Part shown: positions 36,721 to 45,060 of the stretch, one piece after another
How the letters are laid out: the number at the start of each line of letters is the position of its first letter
Numbering within the stretch: the stretch's first letter is position 1
DNA from: Clostridium bovifaecis
GTDB taxonomy: Bacteria; Bacillota; Clostridia; Clostridiales; Clostridiaceae
DNA: 64,000 nt
Assembly: GCA_009738435.1 (NCBI GenBank)
Contig: CP046522.1
Span: 651,249 to 715,248, forward strand
Direction: 5' to 3'
Notes under the pieces: model-generated
Database searches by the model: none
What the model saw: only the letters and a program-made list of their open reading frames with translations
Told to the model about the DNA's origin: nothing
Position numbers and translations under genes: made by a program

Positions 36721-38370
36721 ATGTTTAAGTCATTAAAAAATAAAATAGTATCAGGGTTTATTGCGGTTACTTTAATAACAATGATAGCGCTTACAGGCTT
36801 AGGAGTGTATGGAGTAAGTAAAGCATTAAGCAGGCAGATGGATAATGCAAGTAAATTAATCGCCGCAACAGCTAAACAAACTATAGATGAGTATTCTATA
36901 GGCAATATTGATGAAATAGACAAAGAATTAGAAAGAGTGCAGAAGGACTCTAATGAGGAAGTTAAATATATATTTGTAGTAGATAAAAATAATAAGATAA
37001 TAGCAAGTAGTAGTGATAACAATGGAATAGCAGGAAATATACCTCAAGAAGATTTTGATAAAACAATGAAAGGTGAAGTAATAGGAGAAATTATAAAAAA
37101 TGATGGACAACTAGTATATAATGTACTAACTCCATTTTACAATAAAGATACAAATGAAATAACTGGAGCAATTTCTATTGGGATAAGTATCCCTGATATG
37201 ACAGGAACATTAAAAGCATATGTGAAGGATACAATTATCTTAGCACTTGTGATTCTAGCTATAGCTATAATAACCGGTTACATAATTTCAATGAATATTG
37301 TAAAACCAATAAACACAATATCAAAAAAGATGGAGAATGTAGTCCAAGGGGACTTTACTATAGAATTTCACCCTAAAAAGCAAGATGAAATTGGTGCACT
37401 AATGATCTCTTTAAATTATGTTATTAGTACATTAAGAGAGATAATAGAAAAGATACAGGGAACTGCTATGAAGTTAGATGAAATGTCCAGAAACTTAAGC
37501 ACTTCTAGCGAAGAGGTTGCTGCTACAAGCTTAGAGATTACAAATAGCATAGATGAAATAGCAAAAAACTCTAGTGACCAATCTATATCTATGGGAAATA
37601 CTACTGAATATATAGGAAACTTCTCAAAGCATATTGACGTAATTCATAATAAAATTGAGAAGGTTGCTGCAAGCAGTAGAAATATAGAACAAGCTGCTCA
37701 CCTTGGAGAAAAGGAACTTGAAACCTTTGTATTAGTTATAGATGATATGAAAGAAGCCTTTGCACGTTCAGCAGAAAAAATTGACTTTTTAAATAACAAC
37801 GTAGGAAAAATTACAGAGGTTATGGATGTTATAAATGCAGTAGCAGAGCAAACAAATCTTCTTGCTCTAAATGCAGCTATAGAAGCAGCAAGGGCAGGAG
37901 AATCAGGAAGAGGATTTGCAGTAGTAGCAGAAGAAATAAGAAAATTAGCAGAACAAGTTCTTCAATCATCTAAGAGCATTACTGATTTAGTACAAACTGT
38001 AATGATGAATACTAAAGAAGTATCTGAAACTACTGACTTAGTTTCAGATAAGATGAGAACAGAAATGAAGACTGTAGACGGTACTGTAGTTTCTATAAAA
38101 AATATACTTAATGAGATTGAAGCTATTATGCCTCATATAGATAAGGTTTATGATGCTGTAGATAGGTCTATGGAAGAAAAGGACAAGGTTATCGAAAGTG
38201 TGCAAGGTGTGAATGGAAGATCTCAACAGCTAGCAGCTAATACTGAAGAAATATCAGCTTCTATTCAGACACAAGAAGAGTTAGTAGAAGAGTTTGCAGC
38301 ATCATCCGGAGAATTATCTCTAATAGCCTCCGAATTTGCAGAAAAGGTTAGTAAATTTAAAATTAAATAG
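36721..38370 (+). CDS. Methyl-accepting chemotaxis protein
   Basis: 549 residues, ATG at 36721 with GTAGGGGGA upstream. Helix 1 (about 9-29) and helix 2 (about 170-190, [20 protein letters not shown]) flank a single-Cache-type sensor (about 35-165; [30 protein letters not shown]). A HAMP linker and MCP signalling domain follow, with the tip [20 protein letters not shown] and a final [14 protein letters not shown] adaptation region. The short sensor resembles small-acid or citrate-type chemoreceptors; the ligand is unknown. This frame is intact, unlike the other chemoreceptor in the window. Confidence 0.93.
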   Translation: MFKSLKNKIVSGFIAVTLITMIALTGLGVYGVSKALSRQMDNASKLIAATAKQTIDEYSIGNIDEIDKELERVQKDSNEEVKYIFVVDKNNKIIASSSDNNGIAGNIPQEDFDKTMKGEVIGEIIKNDGQLVYNVLTPFYNKDTNEITGAISIGISIPDMTGTLKAYVKDTIILALVILAIAIITGYIISMNIVKPINTISKKMENVVQGDFTIEFHPKKQDEIGALMISLNYVISTLREIIEKIQGTAMKLDEMSRNLSTSSEEVAATSLEITNSIDEIAKNSSDQSISMGNTTEYIGNFSKHIDVIHNKIEKVAASSRNIEQAAHLGEKELETFVLVIDDMKEAFARSAEKIDFLNNNVGKITEVMDVINAVAEQTNLLALNAAIEAARAGESGRGFAVVAEEIRKLAEQVLQSSKSITDLVQTVMMNTKEVSETTDLVSDKMRTEMKTVDGTVVSIKNILNEIEAIMPHIDKVYDAVDRSMEEKDKVIESVQGVNGRSQQLAANTEEISASIQTQEELVEEFAASSGELSLIASEFAEKVSKFKIK

Positions 38371-38394
38371 TTTATATATTAAAAATACCATTAA

Positions 38395-38568
38395 ATGAAG
38401 TACTATATAGTGGATTTAATATTTTCACTGATAAGTATCACGGTTTTATTTAGTGCTTGTGGAAATGCTGCTGATAGTAATAAGGCAAAAGCTCAGGGCA
38501 ATACAGAGTCATCCCAAAAATCCCAAGATGCTAAATCTTGCGAGGAATTAAACCAAAGTATGCCGTAA
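38395..38568 (+). pseudogene. Truncated lipoprotein remnant
   Basis: 57 residues from ATG 38395. A lipoprotein signal with lipobox LFSAC (Cys22) and a Ser/Gln/Lys-rich linker (GNTESSQKSQDAKS) ends at TAA 38566-38568 before any folded domain. No Shine-Dalgarno sequence is evident. The following 80 bases hold no long frame. This looks like the start of a solute-binding lipoprotein whose body was deleted, not a functional small protein. Confidence 0.45.
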
Positions 38569-38652
38569 TCTCTGTCAGGCAAGGAAATGAGTATGGGCAT
38601 CCACATAATTAACTACAGATAGATTAAAATCTGCAGGCTTTAGAAAATCAAA

Positions 38653-38698
38653 ACGATAAAAAAGATTGCACTAATTAATGTGCAGTCTTTTTTATCGT
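38653..38698 (+). terminator. Strong terminator between convergent genes
   Basis: ACGATAAAAAAGATTGCAC pairs with GTGCAGTCTTTTTTATCGT (one mismatch). The A and T runs are inside the stem, so it can work on both strands. Confidence 0.8.
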
Positions 38699-38705
38699 TC
38701 ATCTA

Positions 38706-39278
38706 CTAGGCATTTACTACAGAAGAATTTGCAAGAATATTATATTCATTTATCAAAGATTTGCCATCGTACACTATTATAGAATAGGGTTTGGGAAGAG
38801 AATAAATATAATTTATAGCTTTTTCAGTAACCATTCCAGTTGTTATTATGATGCCATTTTTAACTCCGTCGATTTCCATAGTGCCTAAAAGTCTACGAGT
38901 AGCTTCTATATCTACAAAATTATATTGCGAACATCCTTTACATTTCACATAATAGGTTTCATCATTTCTGATGCATATAATATCTTTTCCTCCATCAGAA
39001 CCATCAGAAGCAGCAACTATATCAGTAAAGCTTTGTTTTTCTAAGAAAGAAGCAGCCCAATGTCCAAATTCCTTTGGGGAAAGATTAAGCAAATCAGTTG
39101 TAGTTAGTATTCCTTCTTTTAACCTTTGGATATTCTTATATTCACTATGATAAAGTTTTATTAATCCTATAAGTTTATATACTAATTGTATAGCTGAAAT
39201 GCAAATAAAAATGAGTAATATAGTACTTATAAAATTAGATATGATTTTTGTAAGTTCCAAAAGGTAATTATATATCAT
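38706..39278 (-). CDS. Membrane-anchored Mrr-type endonuclease-like protein
   Basis: 190 residues, ATG at 39278 with AAGGAGGTG upstream. One or two N-terminal helices (ISNFISTILLIFICISAIQL, about 12-31) precede an Mrr-cat domain: PKEFGHWAASFLEKQSFTDI, the nuclease core SDGGKDIICIRNDETYYVKC with the following Lys, and FVDIEATRRLLGTMEIDGVK with GIIITTG. The usual Mrr core reads D-G-G-x-D ... Q-C-K; here Asp and Lys are kept but Gln is Lys. Mrr enzymes cleave modified DNA. It lies 17 bases after a related gene, forming a tandem pair. Confidence 0.8.
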   Translation of the reverse strand: MIYNYLLELTKIISNFISTILLIFICISAIQLVYKLIGLIKLYHSEYKNIQRLKEGILTTTDLLNLSPKEFGHWAASFLEKQSFTDIVAASDGSDGGKDIICIRNDETYYVKCKGCSQYNFVDIEATRRLLGTMEIDGVKNGIIITTGMVTEKAINYIYSLPKPYSIIVYDGKSLINEYNILANSSVVNA

Positions 39279-39295
39279 GAAAGCACCTCCTTATT

Positions 39296-39877
39296 TCATG
39301 AAAGTAAATTTGCAAGAGAAAGATCTTTAATGTTTTTTTGGCTTATAGCCCAAGATTCTTTAGATAGGGCTATTCCGTCTATAAGTCGTATATTATATCG
39401 GGAAGGAAGCTGTTCAATATACTTAATAGCATCCTTAGAAAAATTACCGTTTGTAATTACTATAGCCTCTAGAATATTATCATGGATCATGGCACCAACG
39501 AACTTTTGAAGATCTGATCTTTCAATCGTATCATAATTATCATCTATATTGCTTTCTCTACAATAGGATTGTATGCAGCTCACATATATTTTAGAGTTAT
39601 TAGTGCTGCTGCATATGAGACTTATCCCTCCTCTAAAATCTTCTGATATAGAAATAATATTCGAATATCCTTTTTTATTTAAAAGATAGCTACAATATTC
39701 TTCGAATTCACTGTTGGTTAAGCTAGATAAAAAGTACCTAGAAGTTAATCCATACATCAATCGTTCTTCCTTAAAAGTTTCTTTAATTTTAGATGCTCTA
39801 GGGGAAAGTAGCTTATGAGTAATTCTAAGGCTTATCAAAATAAGCGTGTATAAAATGAGTTTTGAAAAAGAGCTCAT
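39296..39877 (-). CDS. Membrane-anchored Mrr-like protein, probably catalytically inactive
   Basis: 193 residues. The ATG at 39877 follows AGAGGTGAA; a longer in-frame start has none. An N-terminal helix (LILYTLILISLRI, about 7-19) precedes an Mrr-cat-like domain (NSEFEEYCSYLLNKKGYSNI; the next strand FRGGISLICSS; AIVITNGNFSKDAIKYI). At the positions where the downstream paralogue has Asp and Lys (GGKDIICI, VKCK), this one has Ser/Leu and Ile (GGISLICS, VSCIQ), so the nuclease site appears lost. The two genes form an operon from one duplication; this one may regulate or scaffold its partner. Confidence 0.72.
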   Translation of the reverse strand: MSSFSKLILYTLILISLRITHKLLSPRASKIKETFKEERLMYGLTSRYFLSSLTNSEFEEYCSYLLNKKGYSNIISISEDFRGGISLICSSTNNSKIYVSCIQSYCRESNIDDNYDTIERSDLQKFVGAMIHDNILEAIVITNGNFSKDAIKYIEQLPSRYNIRLIDGIALSKESWAISQKNIKDLSLANLLS

Positions 39878-40044
39878 GAATTTCACCTCTATAATTTTGA
39901 CTTTATGCTTACAATTCTGCACATAAATAAAAAATATATACTTTACAATTTTATTTTTTAATTCTTATGATTAATTAGGCGCTATTATTGACTTGAGGGA
40001 GGATAAAAGGAAAGGTATTATTTTAAAAAAGTATTATAAATTTA

Positions 40045-40073
40045 TTGAATAATATTTGGTAATATGTTAAAAT
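40045..40073 (+). promoter_or_regulatory. Candidate sigma-A promoter for the zinc-ribbon gene
   Basis: TTGAAT (40045-40050), 17 bases, TAAAAT (40068-40073), about 107 bases before the ATG. The gap between the divergent genes (39878-40180) holds nothing else recognisable. Confidence 0.4.
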
Positions 40074-40180
40074 TATAGAAGAAATTATAGCGATGAGGTA
40101 TCGTACATTGGCATTTTCGAATAGAGGCTTGTTTGTGTGATAAAGTAAGTCGCGATTTAAGAAAAGAGGAGAGTTTTAAA

Positions 40181-40348
40181 ATGGCAGACAAAACATTAGT
40201 ATGTAAAGATTGTGGAAAAGAGTTTGTATTCACTGAAGGAGAACAAGAATTCTATAAAGAAAAGGGATTCGAAAATGATCCAGTAAGATGCCCAGAATGC
40301 AGAAAAGCTAGAAAACAACAAAGAAATAACAGAGGCTTCAACAGATAG
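40181..40348 (+). CDS. Small zinc-ribbon protein
   Basis: 55 residues. The ATG at 40181 has AAGAGGAGAG upstream; an in-frame ATG at 40133 lacks a site. Two Cys pairs (VCKDCGKEF; VRCPECRKAR) spaced for a single zinc ribbon, between them GEQEFYKEKGFENDP, and a basic tail (KARKQQRNNRGFNR). This is the trace zinc-ribbon family seen in many Firmicutes, of unknown function but often cold- or stress-linked. Highly expressed in some clostridia by analogy only. Confidence 0.85.
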   Translation: MADKTLVCKDCGKEFVFTEGEQEFYKEKGFENDPVRCPECRKARKQQRNNRGFNR

Positions 40349-40357
40349 TGAATATAT

Positions 40358-40388
40358 AGGAACTGCGATGCAGTTCCTTTTTATTTTA
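40358..40388 (+). terminator. Terminator after zinc-ribbon gene
   Basis: AGGAACTGC GAT GCAGTTCCT followed by TTTTATTTTATT. Confidence 0.9.
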
Positions 40389-40529
40389 TTAATGTTATAA
40401 GAATTTTAAATTATTTGTACTTACTAGGAATTATTTCAATCCCTGCGCTATAAAAATATATTAAGCAGATAACAGCTTTAAGGTAATACCTTAGCTAAAA
40501 ATGAAGTAAAAATGTGGGGAGGAAATAGT

Positions 40530-40814
40530 ATGAGTGAGTTAATAGCAAATGTAAGAGAGATTAAAAAGTGTCATGGTTGTAAAGAACTTAGAAGAATGGG
40601 AAAAGTACCAGGAGTTTTGTACGGTGGCAACATGGGTGAGGTATATTTTACACTAGAAAAAAATCATCTTGAAAAATACATGATAAGATATGGGCAGTAT
40701 AGTGTTATGAATCTTAATATAAATGGTAAAACTGTAAAGACGATTATAAAAGAAGTTCAAAGACATGCAACTTTAAATCATATTACACATATAGACTTAC
40801 AACAAATACAGTAG
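40530..40814 (+). CDS. Short L25/Ctc-like 5S rRNA-binding protein
   Basis: 94 residues. ATG at 40530 behind GGGGAGG (40516-40522). The opening (LIANVREIKKCHGCKELRRM then GKVPGVLYGGN) and the end (VKTIIKEVQRHATLNHITHI then DLQQI) match the N-terminal 5S-binding domain of ribosomal protein L25 (the length of E. coli L25). It lacks the extra domain of general stress protein Ctc. The Cys pair near the start is unusual. It could be a secondary, stress-type copy of L25. Confidence 0.75.
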   Translation: MSELIANVREIKKCHGCKELRRMGKVPGVLYGGNMGEVYFTLEKNHLEKYMIRYGQYSVMNLNINGKTVKTIIKEVQRHATLNHITHIDLQQIQ

Positions 40815-41007
40815 AGTTTATAATCTATATAAAAATAACACAGATATGTATGTGGCGAATTTAACCAACATGGGATAAATTTGCCGCTTATTTATTTTAA
40901 TAAAAACTTTTTGGAATCAAAACCGTATTAAATAGTGAAGGATTAAAGGCAGTAATTACTGTAAAGCTAATGCTAGTATAAAAATAAGGCTTGGAAGGAG
41001 AAGTTAT

Positions 41008-41904
41008 ATGGTAAAGAAAAAAATAGCCGCTTTAATGCTAACCTGTATAGTGGCATCAAGTATTATTGGATGTAGTTCTAAAGTTCCAAATAGAGGTGTT
41101 AATGAAAGTAAGGAAATTGAAGATAATATAAAAAATAATAAATATAATATTTATAAAGTTACACAGGGGGAGAAAGGTAAAAATTTAAGAATTGTTGCAA
41201 CAAACCCTTTAAAAGAGGATATTACTTTAAACTTTAATACTACTCAAGAATATGAATTTATATTGCTTAAGAAAGGGAAAGAAGTTTATAGATTTTCTAA
41301 GAATAGGTCCTTTGGTGAAATGATAGTTAAAAAAGTAGTAGAGCCAAAGAGAAGTTTGGAATATAATATTGACCTAGAATCCTTAGAGTTAGAAAAAGGA
41401 GACTATGACTATGAATTTTATTTAGTTGCAAATGAATTGAAAGCTTTGCCTCATAAGAAGGGAACCTTGACTATAGAGAAGAAAGATATTGATCAAAAGG
41501 ATGGAGAAGACGATAAAGTAAAGAATCCTAGTGATTCAGTATCGAACAATTCAGGAATTGCTCATTTTCCTTTGAAATACAATATAAATGTTCAAAATGA
41601 AAAGAGTCTAGTGGTAGAAGTTAAAAATCAAAATGAAAGACCTATAGATATAAACTATACTAGTGGACAAAAATATGATATGAAGTTCTATAAGAAAGGA
41701 AAATTGGTTTATACCTGGTCTCAGGATAAGAGTTTTATCCAGATGATTTGTGAAACTAAATTAATACAAGGTGCAAGTGAGGTATATGAAGTTGACCTTA
41801 CGGAATTACCTCTAGAAAAAGGAAGCTATGAATACGAGTTTTATTCTGTGGCTAAAGAATTATCGGACGTACCTCATCTAGAAGGAAAGATTACAATAGA
41901 CTAA
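41008..41904 (+). CDS. Lipoprotein with two BsuPI-type proteinase inhibitor domains
   Basis: 298 residues, ATG at 41008 with GGAAGGAGAAG upstream. A lipoprotein signal (IAALMLTCIVASSIIGC, lipobox Cys22) precedes two BsuPI-like domains (about 45-155 and 185-298). They repeat the same strand layout: YNIYKVTQGEKGKNLRIVA ... YEFILLKKGKEVYRFSKNRS ... LEKGDYDYEFYLVANEL, then YNINVQNEKSLVVEV ... YDMKFYKKGKLVYTWSQDKS ... LEKGSYEYEFYSVAKEL. BsuPI was described as an intracellular subtilisin inhibitor; an exported, lipid-anchored double form suggests a surface role. It has its own terminator. Confidence 0.8.
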   Translation: MVKKKIAALMLTCIVASSIIGCSSKVPNRGVNESKEIEDNIKNNKYNIYKVTQGEKGKNLRIVATNPLKEDITLNFNTTQEYEFILLKKGKEVYRFSKNRSFGEMIVKKVVEPKRSLEYNIDLESLELEKGDYDYEFYLVANELKALPHKKGTLTIEKKDIDQKDGEDDKVKNPSDSVSNNSGIAHFPLKYNINVQNEKSLVVEVKNQNERPIDINYTSGQKYDMKFYKKGKLVYTWSQDKSFIQMICETKLIQGASEVYEVDLTELPLEKGSYEYEFYSVAKELSDVPHLEGKITID

Positions 41905-41914
41905 TAAAAATTAA

Positions 41915-41950
41915 TTAAATGGCTGCTCTTTTGAGCAGCCATTTAATTTC
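41915..41950 (+). terminator. Terminator after BsuPI lipoprotein gene
   Basis: TTAAATGGCTGCTC TTTT GAGCAGCCATTTAA followed by TTTC; near-perfect stem. Confidence 0.85.
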
Positions 41951-42138
41951 GAAAGCTTTATAGAAAAACATTATATATGTGATAAAGTTAACAAAAAGTA
42001 TATGGAAAGTAACCAAACATAATGTATAATTTAGGTGAGAGCTTTTGTTAAAGTATTTAAGTAGAATTTAATTTTTTTTAGGTTAAAGTGTATTATATTC
42101 CCATACAAGGGTATTATTTAAAGTGAGGAGAGAAAGCT

Positions 42139-42825
42139 ATGAAGAAAAGTGTGCCAGAAGTAAACTGTAATTTAAGAAGTCATATGATTAAATTACCTGG
42201 GATTATAAGAGATGCAAGCGGTATAATTGTTTTAGGAAAAAGGATCAAATCTTTAGTTTTTAGTACAGACGTTGCAGTAATAAGAAATACTAATGCAGAT
42301 GCTGTAATGGCAGTATATCCGTTTACACCTCAGCCACTAATAACGGCAGCCCTAGTTATGTCAGCAGATGTGCCAGTATTTTGTGGAGTAGGTGGAGGGG
42401 TAACAACTGGTAAAAGGGTTATAAATTTAGCTTTAGATGCGGAATTTAAAGGCGCTTTAGGAGTTGTATTAAATAATCCTACATCTAATGAAGTTTTAGA
42501 ACAGGTTAGAAAAACGATAGATATTCCTGTAGTAATAACTGTTGTATCAGAGTATGAAGATATACAAGCAAGGATAGATGCAGGAGCAGATATATTGAAT
42601 GTTTCAGGAGCTAAAAGAACTCCTGATATAATTAGGGGGATTAGGAAAAGCTACCCTAATGTACCTATAATATCCACAGGTGGGCCTACAGAAGAAACTA
42701 TAAAAGAAACTATAGAAGCTGGAGCTAACGCGATTACTTATACACCACCATCAGCAGCAGATCTTTTTTCAGAACTTATGGTGAAGTATAGAAAAGAACA
42801 TAAAGAAGAAGCTCAAGACCAATAG
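42139..42825 (+). CDS. Phosphate-binding TIM-barrel protein, function unknown
   Basis: 228 residues, ATG at 42139 with GTGAGGAGAG upstream. Alternating strand/helix order of a TIM barrel: SLVFSTDVAVIRN, AVMAVYPFTPQP, VPVFCGVGGGVTTG, GALGVVLNNPTSN, DIPVVITVVSEYED, ADILNVSGAKRTPD, VPIISTGGPTEE and ANAITYTPPSAADLFS. The C-terminal STGGP and ITYTPP loops are typical phosphate-binding elements. Homologues in clostridia are usually labelled hydrolase without proof. It is monocistronic. No substrate can be deduced. Confidence 0.7.
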   Translation: MKKSVPEVNCNLRSHMIKLPGIIRDASGIIVLGKRIKSLVFSTDVAVIRNTNADAVMAVYPFTPQPLITAALVMSADVPVFCGVGGGVTTGKRVINLALDAEFKGALGVVLNNPTSNEVLEQVRKTIDIPVVITVVSEYEDIQARIDAGADILNVSGAKRTPDIIRGIRKSYPNVPIISTGGPTEETIKETIEAGANAITYTPPSAADLFSELMVKYRKEHKEEAQDQ

Positions 42826-42880
42826 ATAAACTTAGTGATTAATGTGTACAAGTTATATTTTAGTAGGATAGTGAAATCTT

Positions 42881-42924
42881 AAAAATAAGAGTTTTATGTA
42901 AATGATTACGATGATCTTATTTTT
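42881..42924 (+). terminator. Hairpin after TIM-barrel gene
   Basis: AAAAATAAGA and TCTTATTTTT arms with a long 24-base loop; moderate terminator. Confidence 0.5.
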
Positions 42925-43113
42925 AGCATTAAATCCGTTCTCTACCTATTCTTAAAACTTCTATCGCAGATTGTGAAAGAGATACATTATAGGTGATAGT
43001 AGAAATCTAATAAAAAATAAATTATTATCTGTAGAATTAATAAGGTGAAAATAGCTTATATTAATTTAAGAGAAATAATTTTTAAGCAGTTACAATGCGA
43101 GGAGGAAGAAGCC

Positions 43114-43650
43114 TTGAGATATGAAAAAAGAAATCCTATAAAATTAGTTATTAATAATGCTCAGGCTTTAAGACCACTATATTTAAGACCACCTAAAACA
43201 CAAGGAAGAGGTTATATAGTCTTTGGGGTTATTATATCATTATTGGGCATATTAGTGCCTTACCTTCTCATATTTTCTCCTATTTTAGTATTTGTAGGGT
43301 TAAAGTTTCTGAAAAAACGTGAAGATAAAATAAACGGATCTTTATGCGAAGCCATAACGTTATATATGAAAGGTAAGCTTTATGAAAGCGAAGAAGAGCT
43401 TGAAAGGGTAATGATTATAGATAGTCGGAATATACAGGCAAAAGCACTTTTAGGAATTATTCAATACGATAAAGAAAATTACAAAGACGCTATATCTTTG
43501 CTAGGAACTTTACCTTATCAATACATTAATGAGGAAATAAGATTACTAACAGCCCTCAGAAATTCATATATAAAAGTAGAGGAATTTGAAAAAGCCGAAG
43601 AGATATACTCTAGAATTAAAGAAAAAGAACTAAATGAAAAAGTTAGATAA
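43114..43650 (+). CDS. Membrane protein with TPR repeats, unknown function
   Basis: 178 residues using the TTG at 43114, which has GAGGAGGAAG at 43099-43108; the earlier in-frame GTG at 43045 has no good site. A basic N-terminal segment (KRNPIKLVINNAQALRPLYL) leads to a helical hairpin in the membrane (YIVFGVIISLLGILVPYLLIFSPILVFVG, split here as two helices, about 42-70), then TPR-like pairs (ESEEELERVMIIDSRNIQAK; KDAISLLGTLPYQY; FEKAEEIYSRIKE). TPRs mediate protein contacts on the cytosolic face. Partner unknown. Confidence 0.65.
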   Translation: MRYEKRNPIKLVINNAQALRPLYLRPPKTQGRGYIVFGVIISLLGILVPYLLIFSPILVFVGLKFLKKREDKINGSLCEAITLYMKGKLYESEEELERVMIIDSRNIQAKALLGIIQYDKENYKDAISLLGTLPYQYINEEIRLLTALRNSYIKVEEFEKAEEIYSRIKEKELNEKVR

Positions 43651-43655
43651 ATATA

Positions 43656-43852
43656 TTAGAGTACATTTATTGTATTAAACACAACAAATGTACTCTACTT
43701 ATGTTCTGATATATTTTCCTTTGTCAAAACCACTAACTCCTTTTATTTCTTATTGGTGGTATCACCCCCAAGCTTTAGATTTTACAATCCTGTATAAATG
43801 AGCAACACCTCCGTTTACTGAATTTATAAACCTTAGTTAATTAAAGTTTATA
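43656..43852 (-). ncRNA. Candidate short minus-strand transcript (ncRNA or micro-ORF mRNA)
   Basis: A near-consensus promoter (43858-43886) reads left into about 195 bases and ends at a hairpin: AGAGTACATTT and AAATGTACTCT arms at 43658-43694. Inside are two strong Shine-Dalgarno-like sites, GGAGGTG (near 43810) and AAAGGAG (near 43740). Each leads only to a micro-ORF; the second would be TTG-started and encode ten residues (MTKENISEHK). A GGGGGTGATACCACC segment forms a small hairpin. No known RNA family is recognised. It may be a regulatory RNA or a leader remnant. Confidence 0.45.
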
Positions 43853-43857
43853 CTATA

Positions 43858-43886
43858 ATAATACACCCTATACAAATAGTTGTCAA
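43858..43886 (-). promoter_or_regulatory. Sigma-A promoter on the minus strand
   Basis: TTGACA (43886-43881), exactly 17 bases, TATTAT (43863-43858). The downstream region has no ordinary gene, which is what makes it notable. Confidence 0.6.
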
Positions 43887-43914
43887 TATATTCTGAAAAC
43901 TTTCTGCGTGATCT

Positions 43915-43940
43915 AAGAAAATTGCGCAGCAATTTTCTTA
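43915..43940 (-). terminator. Terminator of the lytic transglycosylase gene (minus strand)
   Basis: AAGAAAATTGC and GCAATTTTCTT arms around the stop codon at 43938-43940. The stem sequence resembles the outer arms of the repeat at 1362-1492. Confidence 0.65.
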
Positions 43941-44594
43941 TTTTCCGTAGTATTTCATTACCTTTTTAACGTAATCTCTTGTTTCATAAGAAAGCCTAGA
44001 AATTTCTTCTACGGTATCTACTCCGCGTTTTCTAAGGGTACCTGGACCAGCATTATACGCAGCAAGGGCAAGCTGCTTTGAATTTCCATGCATTTCTAGC
44101 ATGGATTTCAAATATCTAGTTCCACCGTCTATATTTTGATCAATATCATAAGGGTCTGTTATACCAAGATCATTAGCAGTTCCAGGCATAAGCTGCATAA
44201 GTCCTTGAGCGCCTGCATGAGAGGTAGATTTAGGATTAAAATCTGATTCTTGTTTTATCACAGCCATAATAAGATCTTTATCTATTCCATATCTTTTTGA
44301 AGCTTTTTCTACAGCTTCTTCAATTGTAGTGCTTCCAGAACCTATAGATGTTCTTATATCCTTATAAACATTATTAAGCCTTTCTCCGCCTCCATATCCA
44401 AGTTTACTTAAATCTGCTTCAGATAGGCCTAACCTGCTTAAATCAATATTTCCCCTATCATCTGTAGCTGCCTTTAAAAGGCTTTCCATGGCAATTTGAA
44501 AGCTTGGAGAGTCTCCGGCAGCTTGCTTTAGCATTTCACTCATCATTTGAAATTGCATAAATTGTTCTACTTGCTTAGAATTATTTACTTCCAT
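43938..44594 (-). CDS. Lytic transglycosylase (SLT domain)
   Basis: 218 residues, ATG at 44594 with GGTTGGTGG upstream. The N-terminal 100 residues are helical and Met/Gln/Ser-rich (QFMQFQMMSEMLKQAAGD) with no signal peptide. The SLT domain (about 105-218) has the catalytic Glu in IMAVIKQESDFNPKS, then AGAQGLMQLMPGTANDLG, NIDGGTRYLKSML and LAAYNAGPGTLRKRG. It cleaves the glycan strand to 1,6-anhydro-muropeptides. Lack of a signal suggests export by another route, for example with flagella or spores, or a role inside a complex. Confidence 0.9.
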   Translation of the reverse strand: MEVNNSKQVEQFMQFQMMSEMLKQAAGDSPSFQIAMESLLKAATDDRGNIDLSRLGLSEADLSKLGYGGGERLNNVYKDIRTSIGSGSTTIEEAVEKASKRYGIDKDLIMAVIKQESDFNPKSTSHAGAQGLMQLMPGTANDLGITDPYDIDQNIDGGTRYLKSMLEMHGNSKQLALAAYNAGPGTLRKRGVDTVEEISRLSYETRDYVKKVMKYYGK

Positions 44595-44639
44595 AGTTCC
44601 ACCAACCTTTGTTTACAGGTAAATAAAAATTTATACCTT

Positions 44640-45055
44640 TACTTTATCGTAAATTTTAATAAAAGTCTTTATAGCATATTGTCTATATAATGATTTTTGT
44701 GCTTATGCTAAGTTGGGAATTTGCAGTAAGGTTTTGTTTTATATACTGTATTTCTGTAGAGTGATTTAAGAAAAGAGTTATGAGCTGTTAGAAAAATGGA
44801 ATGTTGTTGAAGGGAAAAATAATATACTAAAAAAGTTGAATAAGAAAGCTAAAGGAGTGTAACTATCTATATACATGTAGATAAAATTATACAGTATTGA
44901 AAATTAGTAAAATGAAGGGTACACTATTATATAGTGTATCTTTTTTATCAGAAGATATTTTTAATGCTCTGAAAGATGGCGAAATTCCAATATCCATCTT
45001 TGGCGCGGATATTGCTAAAAATCTTAAGGTCTAGGAATTAAATCAAAGGAGAGAT
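44640..45055 (+). other. Gene-poor region with short coding-like remnants and a terminator
   Basis: About 400 bases without an intact gene. Two short fragments read like protein ends: ELLEKWNVVEGKNNILKK (about 44780-44845, stop after KKAKGV) and SEDIFNALKDGEIPISIFG (about 44950-45035, then ADIAKNLKV). Between them is a terminator (44919-44946: GTACACTAT TAT ATAGTGTAT then TTTTTT). They may be the leftovers of deleted genes. Neither fragment is recognised. Confidence 0.4.
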
Positions 45056-45060
45056 ATTAT

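Noticed and set aside
43741-43800. GGTGGTATCACC segment resembling a T-box motif
   Set aside because: No specifier loop, stem I or antiterminator and no aminoacyl-tRNA synthetase or amino acid gene downstream.
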